Origin: Zhihengliuella sp. ISTPL4
GTDB taxonomy: Bacteria > Actinomycetota > Actinomycetes > Actinomycetales > Microbacteriaceae
Reading direction: 5' to 3'
DNA: 64,000 bases
Assembly: GCF_002848265.1 (NCBI RefSeq)
Contig: NZ_CP025422.1
Coordinates: 3,068,727 to 3,132,726, forward strand
The translations under genes were made by a program, and so were the position numbers. Under the pieces are notes generated by a model. That model was not told the DNA's origin and ran no database searches. It saw only the letters and a list, made by a program, of their open reading frames with translations. The number at the start of each line of letters is the position of its first letter. The first letter of the stretch is position 1. Shown piece after piece: positions 27,539 to 35,605 of the stretch.

Positions 27539-27596
27539 TTGACACGGCAGAACGGTCGGCATAGACTCGCAGCACCGCTCGGGAATGCGCTTTCCC
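27539..27596 (+). promoter_or_regulatory. Consensus promoter and GCGCTT-type operator, site 3
   Basis: TTGACA (27539-27544), exactly 17 bases, then TAGACT (27562-27567). The palindrome GGGAATGCGCTTTCCC (27581-27596) begins about seven bases after the expected start point, so a bound repressor would block this strong promoter. Confidence 0.7.
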
Positions 27597-27625
27597 GAAT
27601 CCTTCACGAAGATGTCGAGGACCCC

Positions 27626-28477
27626 ATGTCGTCTGCCCCCTCCGCGACCATGACCCTGGCGATCGCCGCCGACCGCCCCGAGCCTCCCGGCATCGTCCGC
27701 TGGTGGAGCCGCCACTGGCACCCGCTCGTCTTCGTGCTCGCGGTGCTCGCCCTCTGGTGGGTCTCGACGAGCCTCGGGTGGGTCCCGGCCTTCATCATCC
27801 CTTCGCCCGCCGACACGTGGGCCGCCTTCACCGACAACGCCGCCTACCTGGCGCAGAACACGTGGGTCACCACCTACGAGACCGTGATCGGGTTCGTCAT
27901 CGCGGTCGTCGTCGGCGTCCTCGTCGCCGTGCTCATGGTGTACTCGCGGGGCCTCGAGCAGACGCTCTACCCCGTCATCCTCTTCGCCCAGGTCATCCCG
28001 AAGATCGCGATCGCGCCGCTGTTCGTCGTGTGGCTCGGGTTCGGCGCGGAGCCGAAGATCCTCGTGGCCGTGCTCATGGCGTTCTTCCCGGTCGTCATCT
28101 CGGGCCTCGCGGGCCTGCGCACCGTCGACCCGGAGATCCTCCAGCTCGCGTCGACGATGGGCGCGAGCCGCTTCAAGACGTTCCTCAAGGTGCGGCTGCC
28201 CGCGGCGCTGCCCGAGCTCCTCTCCGGCCTCAAGGTCGCCGCGACGCTCGCGGTCACCGGTGCCGTCGTCGGCGAGTTCGTCGGCGCGAACGAGGGCCTC
28301 GGTTACGTGATCCTCCAGGCCAACGGCAACCTCGATACCGCCATGCTCTTCGCCGCGCTCATCATCATGTCGCTGCTCGGCGTCATCCTCTTCGGGATCA
28401 TCCAGATCGCCGAGCGCTTCCTCATCCCGTGGCACGCCTCGAAACGCGACGTCGCCGCCGCCACCGTCCGACTCTGA
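27626..28477 (+). CDS. ABC transporter permease, SsuC/TauC/ThiX type
   Basis: A 283-residue permease with about six membrane helices. The cytoplasmic EAA loop is ASTMGASRFKTFLKVRLPAA (about 172-191), the contact to the ATPase. It has the usual BPD_transp_1 layout of importers for sulfonates, taurine, nitrate or pyrimidines. It is the first gene of a three-gene importer operon behind a strong promoter with the GCGCTT operator. That regulation ties it to the sugar region rather than to sulfur or thiamine genes. Confidence 0.85.
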   Translation: MSSAPSATMTLAIAADRPEPPGIVRWWSRHWHPLVFVLAVLALWWVSTSLGWVPAFIIPSPADTWAAFTDNAAYLAQNTWVTTYETVIGFVIAVVVGVLVAVLMVYSRGLEQTLYPVILFAQVIPKIAIAPLFVVWLGFGAEPKILVAVLMAFFPVVISGLAGLRTVDPEILQLASTMGASRFKTFLKVRLPAALPELLSGLKVAATLAVTGAVVGEFVGANEGLGYVILQANGNLDTAMLFAALIIMSLLGVILFGIIQIAERFLIPWHASKRDVAAATVRL

Positions 28478-28508
28478 ACCCCCTCGTCCCCCACGAAAGA
28501 AGGCACTG

Positions 28509-29546
28509 ATGAAGAAGTCAGGCACCATCCTCAGCTCGATCGCCCTCGCGTCCGTCGCAGCGCTCGCCCTCTCCGGCTGCGGAGGGTCGACGGCCCCGGC
28601 GAGCTCCGGCGGAGGCGACGCCGACGGCGAGCTCACCCCGGTCACCCTCATGCTGAACTGGTACCCCTACGGCGAGCACGCGGCCTTCTACTACGGCGTC
28701 GACCAGGGCATCTTCGAGGAGCACGGCATCGACCTCACGATCAAGGCCGGCCAGGGCTCGACGAAGACCGCGCAGGCCGTCGGGCAGGGACAGGTCGACT
28801 TCGGCTGGGCGGACACCCCCGCCGTCCTCGCGAACATCGACAAGGGCGTCGGCATCAAGAGCGTCGGCGTCTTCCTGCAGACCACGCCGTCGGCCGTGCA
28901 GGTCTTCGCCGACTCCGGCATCTCCAGCCCCGAAGACCTCAAGGGCAAGACCATCGCGGTCTCCGCGGGCGACGCCCCGACCACGACCTTCCCGATGTAC
29001 CTCGAGGCCGTGGGCCTGGAGGAGGGCGACGTGACCCAGCAGAACCTGGACGCTGCGGGGAAGATCGCCGCCATGCTGTCCGGGAAGGTCGACGGGCTCA
29101 TCGGCTTCGCGCACGACCAGGGTCCGACCATCGCCGACAAGAGCGGCAAGGACGTCGAGTACCTGCGCTACTCCGACGCCGGCCTGAACTTCTTCAGCAA
29201 CGGCCTCATCGCGCCGACCGACACGATCGAGGGCGACCCCGAGCTCGTCGAGGCGCTCGTCGCGGCGACCTCCGAGGCCTTCGCGGCGGCCCAGGAGGAC
29301 CCCGAGGCCGCGGTGGCCGCGATGGAGGGCAAGGACCCGCAGATGCCATCGCAGGAGGTCCTGCTGCACCAGTGGGAGGAGACCATCGAGCTGCTCCACA
29401 CCGACGCCACCGAGGGAGAGGCTCCCGGCGCGAACGCGACCGAGGACTGGGAGTCCACCCTGGAGGTGCTGTCCGAGGCCGGGCTCATCTCGGGCGACGG
29501 CGACGTGGACACCTACTTCGACGACTCCTTCACCCCCGGGAAGTGA
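28509..29546 (+). CDS. ABC transporter substrate-binding lipoprotein, NMT1/SsuA type
   Basis: A 345-residue lipoprotein. The signal peptide ends in the lipobox ALSGC with the lipidated cysteine at position 24, followed by a Ser/Gly-rich linker. The domain starts with TPVTLMLNWYPYGEHAAFYY and GVDQGIFEEHGIDLTI, typical of NMT1/THI5-like binding proteins, and continues with QGQVDFGWADTPAVL and LKGKTIAVSAGDAPT. Ligands of this family include HMP-type pyrimidines, sulfonates and aromatic acids. The ligand here is unknown. It is the second gene of the importer operon. Confidence 0.85.
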   Translation: MKKSGTILSSIALASVAALALSGCGGSTAPASSGGGDADGELTPVTLMLNWYPYGEHAAFYYGVDQGIFEEHGIDLTIKAGQGSTKTAQAVGQGQVDFGWADTPAVLANIDKGVGIKSVGVFLQTTPSAVQVFADSGISSPEDLKGKTIAVSAGDAPTTTFPMYLEAVGLEEGDVTQQNLDAAGKIAAMLSGKVDGLIGFAHDQGPTIADKSGKDVEYLRYSDAGLNFFSNGLIAPTDTIEGDPELVEALVAATSEAFAAAQEDPEAAVAAMEGKDPQMPSQEVLLHQWEETIELLHTDATEGEAPGANATEDWESTLEVLSEAGLISGDGDVDTYFDDSFTPGK

Positions 29547-29557
29547 GACCGATCGTC

Positions 29558-30376
29558 ATGGACACTCACGTTCAGCAGGAGCGCGGACCCGCGACCACGA
29601 GCACCGCTCCGGCGCTCGAGGTCTCGGATCTCGCGATCACCTTCGCCTCCAAGCGGCGCCAGGTCACGGCTCTCGAGGGCGTCGACCTGCGCGTCGAGGA
29701 GGGGGAGTTCCTCTCCATCGCCGGGCCCTCCGGCTGCGGCAAGTCGACCCTCCTGAAGGCCGTCGCCGGACTCACCGCGCCGAGCCGCGGCAGCATCCGC
29801 CTCCGCGGGGACGAGGTCCGCGGTCCGCGGCAGGATATCGGCTACGTGTTCCAGCGAGCGGCGCTCCTGGAGTGGCGCAGCGTCCGCGGCAACATCCTTC
29901 TGCAGGCCGAGATGCGCGGGATGGACATGCGCAAGGCCCAGGCCCGTGCCGATGAGCTCATCGAGATGACCGGTCTCACCGGTTTCGAGAAGTCGCTGCC
30001 GCATGAGCTGTCGGGCGGCATGCAGCAGCGGGTGTCGCTGTGTCGTGCGCTGCTGCACGAGCCGCGGGTGCTGCTCATGGACGAGCCGTTCGGCGCCCTC
30101 GACGCCCTCACGCGTGAGCGCATGAACGTCGAGCTCAACCGCATCTGGAGCGCCACCGGGACGACCGTGCTGCTCGTGACCCACTCGGTCGCGGAGGCCG
30201 TCTATCTCGCCAGCCGCGTCATCGTGATGGGCCCGCGACCGGGGCGGATCCTGGAGGAGCACCGCGTCGACCTCCCGGCCCGCCGCGGTTACGCCGACGT
30301 CCTGGAGACGGAGGAGTTCCACCGCGTCTCCAGCCGCGTCCGCGAGCTCCTCGGCTCCTCCACCGACGCCGACTGA
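29558..30376 (+). CDS. ABC transporter ATP-binding protein
   Basis: A 272-residue ATPase energising the importer above. Walker A is GPSGCGKST (about 60-68), the Q-loop is YVFQRAALLEW, the signature is LSGGMQQRVSLCRALL, Walker B is VLLMDEPFGALD and the switch histidine lies in LLVTHSVAEAV. It belongs to the SsuB/TauB/ThiZ group, matching the permease and binding protein. The ATG at 29558 is 12 bases after the binding-protein stop. It is the last gene of the operon, followed by two large dyads. Confidence 0.9.
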   Translation: MDTHVQQERGPATTSTAPALEVSDLAITFASKRRQVTALEGVDLRVEEGEFLSIAGPSGCGKSTLLKAVAGLTAPSRGSIRLRGDEVRGPRQDIGYVFQRAALLEWRSVRGNILLQAEMRGMDMRKAQARADELIEMTGLTGFEKSLPHELSGGMQQRVSLCRALLHEPRVLLMDEPFGALDALTRERMNVELNRIWSATGTTVLLVTHSVAEAVYLASRVIVMGPRPGRILEEHRVDLPARRGYADVLETEEFHRVSSRVRELLGSSTDAD

Positions 30377-30416
30377 CCCGTCCCGCTCCCGCCCCAGGTA
30401 CTGTCCCCCGTCCCGT

Positions 30417-30470
30417 GCGGGATCGAAACCGCCCCTCCCCGACGTCCCTCAGGGACGTTCTCGATCCCGC
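30417..30470. repeat. 54-bp dyad GCGGGATCGA...TCGATCCCGC, unit 1
   Basis: Ten-base perfect arms at 30417-30426 and 30461-30470. Inside is a second dyad ACGTCCCT-C-AGGGACGT (30442-30458). It lies between two convergent genes and may act as a bidirectional terminator. Confidence 0.7.
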
Positions 30471-30489
30471 GCGAGGTGGGCACCGGGGC

Positions 30490-30543
30490 GCGGGATCGAA
30501 AACTCCCCCCGGCGCTGGCCGAGGGGAGCGTTGTCGATCCCGC
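30490..30543. repeat. 54-bp dyad GCGGGATCGA...TCGATCCCGC, unit 2
   Basis: Identical ten-base arms and identical total length to unit 1, 19 bases further on, but a different inner stem (CTCCCC and GGGGAG). Confidence 0.7.
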
Positions 30544-30563
30544 GACACCCGCGGGAGTGGGAA

Positions 30564-32207
30564 TCAGTCGCCGAGGGCGGCGGACACCACGGCGCGGGCT
30601 TCGGCCTGCACCTCGGCGAGGTGCTCCGGACCGCGCAGGCTCTCGGCGTAGAGCTTGTAGACGTCTTCAGTGCCGGACGGCCGCGCGGCGAACCACGCGT
30701 GCGGGGTCTGCACCTTGAGGCCGCCGATCGCTGCACCGTTGCCGGGAGCATGCGAGAGCTTGGCGATGATGTCTTCGCCGGCGAGCGTGGTCGCCGTCAC
30801 CGACTCCGGAGTCAGCTTGCCGAGCGTCGCCTTCTGCTCCGGGGTGGCCGGAGCGTCGACCCGCTGGTAGGCGGACGAACCGAAGGCGTCCTCCAGCTCC
30901 GCGTAGCGCTGCGACGGGGTCTTGCCGGTCACCGCGAGGATCTCCGCCGCGAGCAGGCAGAGGATGATGCCGTCCTTGTCGGTGGACCACACGGAGCCGT
31001 CGTGACGGAGGAAGGAGGCACCCGCCGACTCCTCGCCGCCGAATGCGACGGAGCCGTCGAGCAGTCCGGGCACGAACCACTTGAACCCGACCGGAACCTC
31101 CAGCAGCTGCCGACCGAGCGACTCCGCCACGCGGTCGATGATCATCGACGAGACGAGCGTCTTGCCGACCGCAGCCTCACGCGGCCAGTGCTCCCGGTGC
31201 GAGAAGAGGTAGTCGATAGCCACGGCGAGGAAGTGGTTCGGGTTCATGAGCCCCGCGTCGGGGGTGACGATCCCGTGTCGGTCGGCATCCGCGTCGTTCC
31301 CGGTGAGGATGTCGTAGTCGCCCTTCTTCGCCACGAGCGAGGCCATGGCTGACGGGGACGATGGATCCATCCGGATCTTCTCGTCCCAGTCGAGGGTCAT
31401 GAAGCGCCACGTGGGATCGACCTCGGGGTTCACGACGGTGAGGTCGATGTCGTGCATCTCAGAGATCAGCGACCAGTACTCCACCGAGGCGCCGCCCAAC
31501 GGGTCGGCGCCGATGCGCACACCGGCCCTGCGGATCGCCTCGAGGTCGATGATCGACGGAAGGTCGCGCACATAGGCGTCGCGGAAGTCGTATCCGGTGA
31601 TCGCGTCCCAGTCGACGTCGGCGAAGCGCTCGCGCCGCACCTCGGTCAGGCCGTCGGCGATGAGCCGGTTGGCGCGGTCGGCGATCCAACCGGTGGCGTC
31701 GGTGTCGGCGGGGCCGCCGTGGGGAGGGTTGTACTTGAAGCCGCCGTCGCGGGGAGGGTTGTGCGAGGGGGTCACGACGATGCCGTCCGCCCGGCCCGGG
31801 TCGTCGGCGGCGCGGTCACGGTTGTAGGTGAGGATCGCGTGGCTCAGTGCCGGGGTCGGCACCCACGAGTCCCGGGCGTCGACGCGCACATCCACCCCGT
31901 TCGCGAGCAGGACCTCGATGGCGCTGCGCTCTGCAGGAAGAGAAAGGGCGTGGGTGTCGCGGCCCAGGAAGAGGGGACCGGTGATGCCCTGCGCCGCGCG
32001 GTAATCCACGATGGCCTGCGTCGTGGCGAGGATGTGGTTCTCGTTGAAGCTCTTGGTGAGCGACGAGCCGCGATGGCCGCTGGTGCCGAACACGACCCGC
32101 TCGCTGGCGACATCCGGGTTCGGCACGCGGTCGTAGTAGGCGGCGATCAGCTCGTCGACGTCGATCAGGTCACTTTCCTCCGCGGGGAGGCCGGCACGGC
32201 TGCTCAT
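30564..32207 (-). CDS. pgm: Phosphoglucomutase, alpha-D-glucose specific
   Basis: A 547-residue phosphohexomutase interconverting glucose-1- and glucose-6-phosphate. The phosphoserine lies in VVTPSHNPPRDGG, the Mg2+ loop is GNDADADRHG, the sugar-binding loop is GGEESAGASF and the phosphate-binding tail is ARPSGTEDVYKLY. FGTSGHRG opens domain 1. Length and motifs match the standard bacterial Pgm. It links the Leloir products made by galTKE to central metabolism, although it is not in that operon. A weak CAGACT hexamer lies six bases before the ATG at 32207. Confidence 0.93.
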   Translation of the reverse strand: MSSRAGLPAEESDLIDVDELIAAYYDRVPNPDVASERVVFGTSGHRGSSLTKSFNENHILATTQAIVDYRAAQGITGPLFLGRDTHALSLPAERSAIEVLLANGVDVRVDARDSWVPTPALSHAILTYNRDRAADDPGRADGIVVTPSHNPPRDGGFKYNPPHGGPADTDATGWIADRANRLIADGLTEVRRERFADVDWDAITGYDFRDAYVRDLPSIIDLEAIRRAGVRIGADPLGGASVEYWSLISEMHDIDLTVVNPEVDPTWRFMTLDWDEKIRMDPSSPSAMASLVAKKGDYDILTGNDADADRHGIVTPDAGLMNPNHFLAVAIDYLFSHREHWPREAAVGKTLVSSMIIDRVAESLGRQLLEVPVGFKWFVPGLLDGSVAFGGEESAGASFLRHDGSVWSTDKDGIILCLLAAEILAVTGKTPSQRYAELEDAFGSSAYQRVDAPATPEQKATLGKLTPESVTATTLAGEDIIAKLSHAPGNGAAIGGLKVQTPHAWFAARPSGTEDVYKLYAESLRGPEHLAEVQAEARAVVSAALGD

Positions 32208-32281
32208 GCTCTCAGTCTGCCCCGTGCAGCCGATGCTCGCATCCGCCTTGACATGCGGGATGGCGATGAGTCACTGAGGGA

Positions 32282-32287
32282 TAGGCT
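32282..32287 (+). promoter_or_regulatory. -10 hexamer TAGGCT, leaderless start
   Basis: TAGGCT, seven bases, then the GTG at 32295. Confidence 0.5.
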
Positions 32288-32294
32288 GAACGCC

Positions 32295-33236
32295 GTGAGT
32301 GAACGCCGCACCTACAGCTATCTCGGACCAGCCGGAACCTTCACGGAGGCGGCGCTCGACCAGGTGGCCGAGGCTCGCGGCCAGACCTGGCGACCGGTGC
32401 ACAACGTGGGCGAGGCGCTCGCCGACGTGCTCGAAGGACGCAGCGACGCAGCCATGATCGCGATCGAGAACTCCATCGAGGGTGGTGTCTCCACCACGCA
32501 GGACGCGCTGGCGACGCTGCCGGGTCTTCGGATCATCGGCGAATACCTCGTGCGGGTGAACTTCGTCCTCGTCGCTCCACGCGGCACCACTCTCGATCAG
32601 GTCGAGGTCATCGCCGCGCATCCCGTTGCCTACGCGCAGTGCCACGGCTGGCTCGGCGAACACCTCCCGACCCATTCGCATGTGCCGGCGGCGAGCAACG
32701 TCGCCTCGGCCATCGGCGTTCTCGACGGCACCTCGCCCGCCCAGGCCGCGATCGCCGCGCCCGGGATCGTGCAGCATTACGACGTGGATGTGCTGGCTGA
32801 GGGCATCGGCGACAACGCGGCGGCCGTGACCCGATTCGTCCTCGTCACTCGCACCCGGCGTTCACCCGCGCCGACCGGTGCCGACAAGACCTCGTTGATC
32901 GTGGAGCTCCCGCACGACCACCCCGGTTCGCTGCTGGAGATGCTGGAACAGTTCTCGACGCGGGGCATCAACCTCTCACTCATCGAGTCCCGGCCCATCG
33001 GCGATGAGCTCGGCCGGTACCGGTTCGTGATCGACGCGGACGGTCACATCGAGCACGAGCGGATGGCGGATGCCCTGCTCGGCATCCGCCGCTTCAGCCC
33101 TCGCGTGGTGTTCCTCGGTTCGTACCCGCGAGCCGACCGGCAGATCGTGCAGTATCCCGACCGCTACTCCGACGAGATCTTCATCGAGGCCCGCGACTGG
33201 CTCCGCGGCATCCTCTCCGGCGAACCCGAGTCCTGA
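32295..33236 (+). CDS. pheA: Prephenate dehydratase
   Basis: A 313-residue monofunctional prephenate dehydratase of phenylalanine biosynthesis. The catalytic domain spans about 1-190 (YLGPAGTFTEAAL, AIENSIEGGVSTT, VTRFVLVTR with the essential T-R-F). A regulatory ACT domain follows at about 200-275 (TSLIVELPHDHPGSLLEML, INLSLIESRP, the phenylalanine site). GTG 32295 is used because TAGGCT lies seven bases upstream. No chorismate mutase domain is fused. It is probably inhibited by phenylalanine, as in relatives. Confidence 0.92.
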   Translation: MSERRTYSYLGPAGTFTEAALDQVAEARGQTWRPVHNVGEALADVLEGRSDAAMIAIENSIEGGVSTTQDALATLPGLRIIGEYLVRVNFVLVAPRGTTLDQVEVIAAHPVAYAQCHGWLGEHLPTHSHVPAASNVASAIGVLDGTSPAQAAIAAPGIVQHYDVDVLAEGIGDNAAAVTRFVLVTRTRRSPAPTGADKTSLIVELPHDHPGSLLEMLEQFSTRGINLSLIESRPIGDELGRYRFVIDADGHIEHERMADALLGIRRFSPRVVFLGSYPRADRQIVQYPDRYSDEIFIEARDWLRGILSGEPES

Positions 33237-33299
33237 CCCTCGCCGGCCTCGCGCGCCGCGCGCCGCGCGCCCTCCATCCCGCACGGCGCGGTGGGGTAC

Positions 33300-33506
33300 T
33301 CAGTGCTCCTGGAACCGCGGCCAGGCACTGCCGGGCAACATGCGGGCATGCAGCGCGCCCTTCGCGGAGGCGAGGCTGGGATAGGTGCCGGCCGCCGCGT
33401 CCGCTCCCGCCATGGTCACCACATAGCCGTCCTCATCATGGCGGATGCTCCCCACCACTCCGTTCGTCCCGTAGGCGACCCACAGTGCGAGTGTCTTGGT
33501 GCTCAT
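33300..33506 (-). CDS. Small hypothetical protein
   Basis: A 68-residue protein with no membrane segment. It reads like one small alpha/beta unit: LALWVAYGTNGVVGSIRHD, then DGYVVTMAGADAAAG and SLASAKGALHARMLPG. AGAGGGG lies about seven bases before the ATG at 33506, so translation is plausible. I do not recognise a named family. Confidence 0.55.
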   Translation of the reverse strand: MSTKTLALWVAYGTNGVVGSIRHDEDGYVVTMAGADAAAGTYPSLASAKGALHARMLPGSAWPRFQEH

Positions 33507-33566
33507 CGTCGAACCCCTCTCTCTGCGGCCGAGGCTACGCCTCAGAGCGGCCGGGGGCCAGCCCCT

Positions 33567-33773
33567 TCACGGGACCCTGGCGCGGAAGCGTCCGCTCGCG
33601 GAGACGACGTGCTGGACAACGGGCTCCGGCAGTCCGAAGCTCACGAGCAGCAGGCGGGCCTCCGTCTCCTTCGGAGATTCGACACCCGGGCGCGCGAGCG
33701 GCAGCCCCTCTCGGATGCGGCCGCACCCGGGAAAGCGTCCGTTATCGGCCCCGCGACGCGAGACGCGACTCAC
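33567..33773 (-). pseudogene. Truncated remnant of a DUF559/AbiEi-type gene
   Basis: The frame reads RPGVESPKETEARLLLVSF then GLPEPVVQHVV. This closely resembles the segment before the nuclease-like DUF559 domain in actinobacterial AbiEi/DUF559 proteins (SPxETxLRLxLVxAGLPEP). The frame stops shortly after, at 33567, where about 100 residues carrying the DUF559 core should follow. The N-terminal half is also missing. It is a leftover of a once larger gene and is unlikely to be functional. Confidence 0.5.
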
Positions 33774-34807
33774 GCGCCTGCGACGAGCTCCAGCGTCTGG
33801 GTGCGGCCCGCGGCCGAGTCCTTCGGCTCCGCGTCGTAGGCGCCGGCGACGGGGGACAGCATGACCTCATCCACTCCGTAGGTCGTGGCGAAGGAGCGGA
33901 CCTCCGCGGCGACAGACTCCCCGGTGCCGACGAACCACCGTGACCGGGCGGCCTCGACCACCTGCTCCGTCGCGACGTCGTGTACCGCGGCGAGGGCCTG
34001 CTCGACCGTCTCCAGCGCGACGAGCGGCTGGTTGAGTCGGAGCCGCGCCATCATCCGCAGCTGTGGGAGGGCACGGGCCTCCGCCTCCTCCGCGGTCGGA
34101 GCCGCGACGGCGTTCACGGTGAGGAAGGTCCGCGGTTCCGGGTGCTCCTCGCTCGGACGGTAGTTCGTGCGGTAGAGGTCGAGGGCGCGTTCCAGGCCCT
34201 GTCCGGAGAAGTGGTTCGCGAATACGTACGGCAGGCCGAGGGAGGCGGCGAGCTGGGCGGAGTAGTCGCTCGACCCCAGCAGCCACACCTCGGGTACCCC
34301 GGTCGCGGCAGGGGTGGCTCGCACGGTGTACTCGCCGCCGGAGGTGAAGCGCACGGTGGCGCCGTCGGCGGTGAAGAGCGCCGCGATGTCCTGCACGTGG
34401 CGGGGGAACTGCTCGACGTCGCTGGTCGTCCCCGACCCACGGAGCAGCTGGGTGATCACGGGGTCGCTGCCGGGGGCGCGACCGAGACCGAGGTCGATAC
34501 GCCCGGGTGCGATGGCCTCGAGGGCGGCGAACTGCTCGGCCACGATGAGGGGCGCGTGGTTCGGCAGCATCACGCCGCCGGAGCCGAGGCGGATACGGGA
34601 GGTGCGCGTGGCGGCGGCCGCGATGAGGACCGGCGGCGTGGTCGAGGCGACCGCGGGCATGTTGTGGTGCTCGGCGAACCAGTACCGGCGATAGCCGAGC
34701 CGGTCGGCGGTCGCGGCGAGGGAGAGGGAGGCGGTGATGGCCTCGGCACTGGTCTGGCCGGAGCGGACCGGCACGAGGTCGAGGACGGAGAGGGCGACGT
34801 CGTTCAT
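33770..34807 (-). CDS. LLM class flavin-dependent oxidoreductase
   Basis: A 345-residue luciferase-like monooxygenase using FMNH2 or F420. The start region MNDVALSVLDLVPVRSGQ, RYWFAEHHNMPAVASTTP and LGSGGVMLPNHAPLIVAEQF are characteristic of the MsnO8-like/YhbW subgroup. APGRIDLGLGRAPGSDP and VWLLGSSDYSAQLAASLGLP follow. ATG 34807 fits the family start; ATG 34840, three bases after the upstream stop, is an alternative adding 11 residues. The substrate is unknown. Confidence 0.82.
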   Translation of the reverse strand: MNDVALSVLDLVPVRSGQTSAEAITASLSLAATADRLGYRRYWFAEHHNMPAVASTTPPVLIAAAATRTSRIRLGSGGVMLPNHAPLIVAEQFAALEAIAPGRIDLGLGRAPGSDPVITQLLRGSGTTSDVEQFPRHVQDIAALFTADGATVRFTSGGEYTVRATPAATGVPEVWLLGSSDYSAQLAASLGLPYVFANHFSGQGLERALDLYRTNYRPSEEHPEPRTFLTVNAVAAPTAEEAEARALPQLRMMARLRLNQPLVALETVEQALAAVHDVATEQVVEAARSRWFVGTGESVAAEVRSFATTYGVDEVMLSPVAGAYDAEPKDSAAGRTQTLELVAGA

Positions 34808-34843
34808 CTCCGGATGCAACCTCGGCGGCCGCTCCGGCATTCC

Positions 34844-35071
34844 CTAGGCGGCGAGACGCGAGGCGGGAGTGAGCGCGTCGGCGAGGGCGTTCTTGGCGAG
34901 GCGGTAGCGGATGAGCCACGCGGCGCTGTAGCTCTGCTCGGGCAAGTCGCGCAGCACCGCACGATCTTCCGCCGGCAGTCCGTCCCGCGCGGCTTCGCGC
35001 AGGAGGTCGTCGCGGGTCGCCGGGTACTCCATGTCGGCGAGGAACCGGTCGAGGGTCGAGGAGAGTGCCAT
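34844..35071 (-). CDS. DUF2795-like small protein
   Basis: A 75-residue protein. FLADMEYPATRDDLLREAAR, then GLPAEDRAVLRDLPEQSY, matches the DUF2795 pattern (FPAxKxxLLxxAxxxGAxxxVxxxLxxLPDxxY). The family is common in actinobacteria and has no settled function. It sits just upstream of the flavin-dependent oxidoreductase on the same strand and 68 bases downstream of hsp20, so all three may share stress-linked expression. Confidence 0.7.
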   Translation of the reverse strand: MALSSTLDRFLADMEYPATRDDLLREAARDGLPAEDRAVLRDLPEQSYSAAWLIRYRLAKNALADALTPASRLAA

Positions 35072-35139
35072 GGTCCGTCCTTTCCGTGAGAAGAAGAGGA
35101 GAAGAACGGGGGCGGTGCGACGGCACCGCCCCCGGCTGA

Positions 35140-35562
35140 TCAGGCGTCGATCGCCTGGCGCTGTTCGCCGGACTCGACGACGATCTTGCGCGGCTTCGCC
35201 CGCTCGCTGACGGGGATCACGACCGACAGGACACCGCTCTCGTACGAGGCGCTGATGTTGTCGAGGTCGACGCCCTCGCCGAGCGAGAACTGGCGCAGGA
35301 ATGACCCGGCTCCGCGCTCGCGGGCGAGCCAGCGCACGCCTTCGCGGGTGTCGGCCGTGCGCTGGGCGCGGATCGTGAGCTGCCCACCGTCGAGGTCGAC
35401 GTCGATGGAACCGGGATCGGCGCCGGGGAGGTCGGCGTGCAGGATGTAGCGGTCCCCGTCGCGGTACAGGTCCACCGGCATCGACCGGGGCGCGCGCACG
35501 GAGTCCAGCACACTCGCGGCGAAGCGGTCGAGCTGGCTGAAGGGATCGAAGGTCAGTGCCAT
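35140..35562 (-). CDS. hsp20: Hsp20/alpha-crystallin family small heat-shock protein
   Basis: A 140-residue ATP-independent holdase chaperone. The alpha-crystallin domain spans about 38-130: YILHADLPGADPGSIDVDL, LTIRAQRTADT, then GSFLRQFSLGEGVD, ending with the conserved ASYESGVLSVVIP motif (A-x-x-x-n-G-V-L). The ATG at 35562 has a strong AAGGAGAAACCCTC ribosome site. A minus-strand promoter TTGCAA-17-TATAAC lies upstream, with a perfect 17-bp palindrome downstream of its start point. The divergent MerR gene is the likely repressor. Confidence 0.92.
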   Translation of the reverse strand: MALTFDPFSQLDRFAASVLDSVRAPRSMPVDLYRDGDRYILHADLPGADPGSIDVDLDGGQLTIRAQRTADTREGVRWLARERGAGSFLRQFSLGEGVDLDNISASYESGVLSVVIPVSERAKPRKIVVESGEQRQAIDA

Positions 35563-35605
35563 GAGGGTTTCTCCTTTCGTGCGGCCCTGCAAGGGCTGAG
35601 GTGGT

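Noticed and set aside
27485..27625. A riboswitch ahead of the NMT1-type importer
   Set aside because: No TPP or other aptamer signature is visible; the leader is short and holds a palindromic operator instead.
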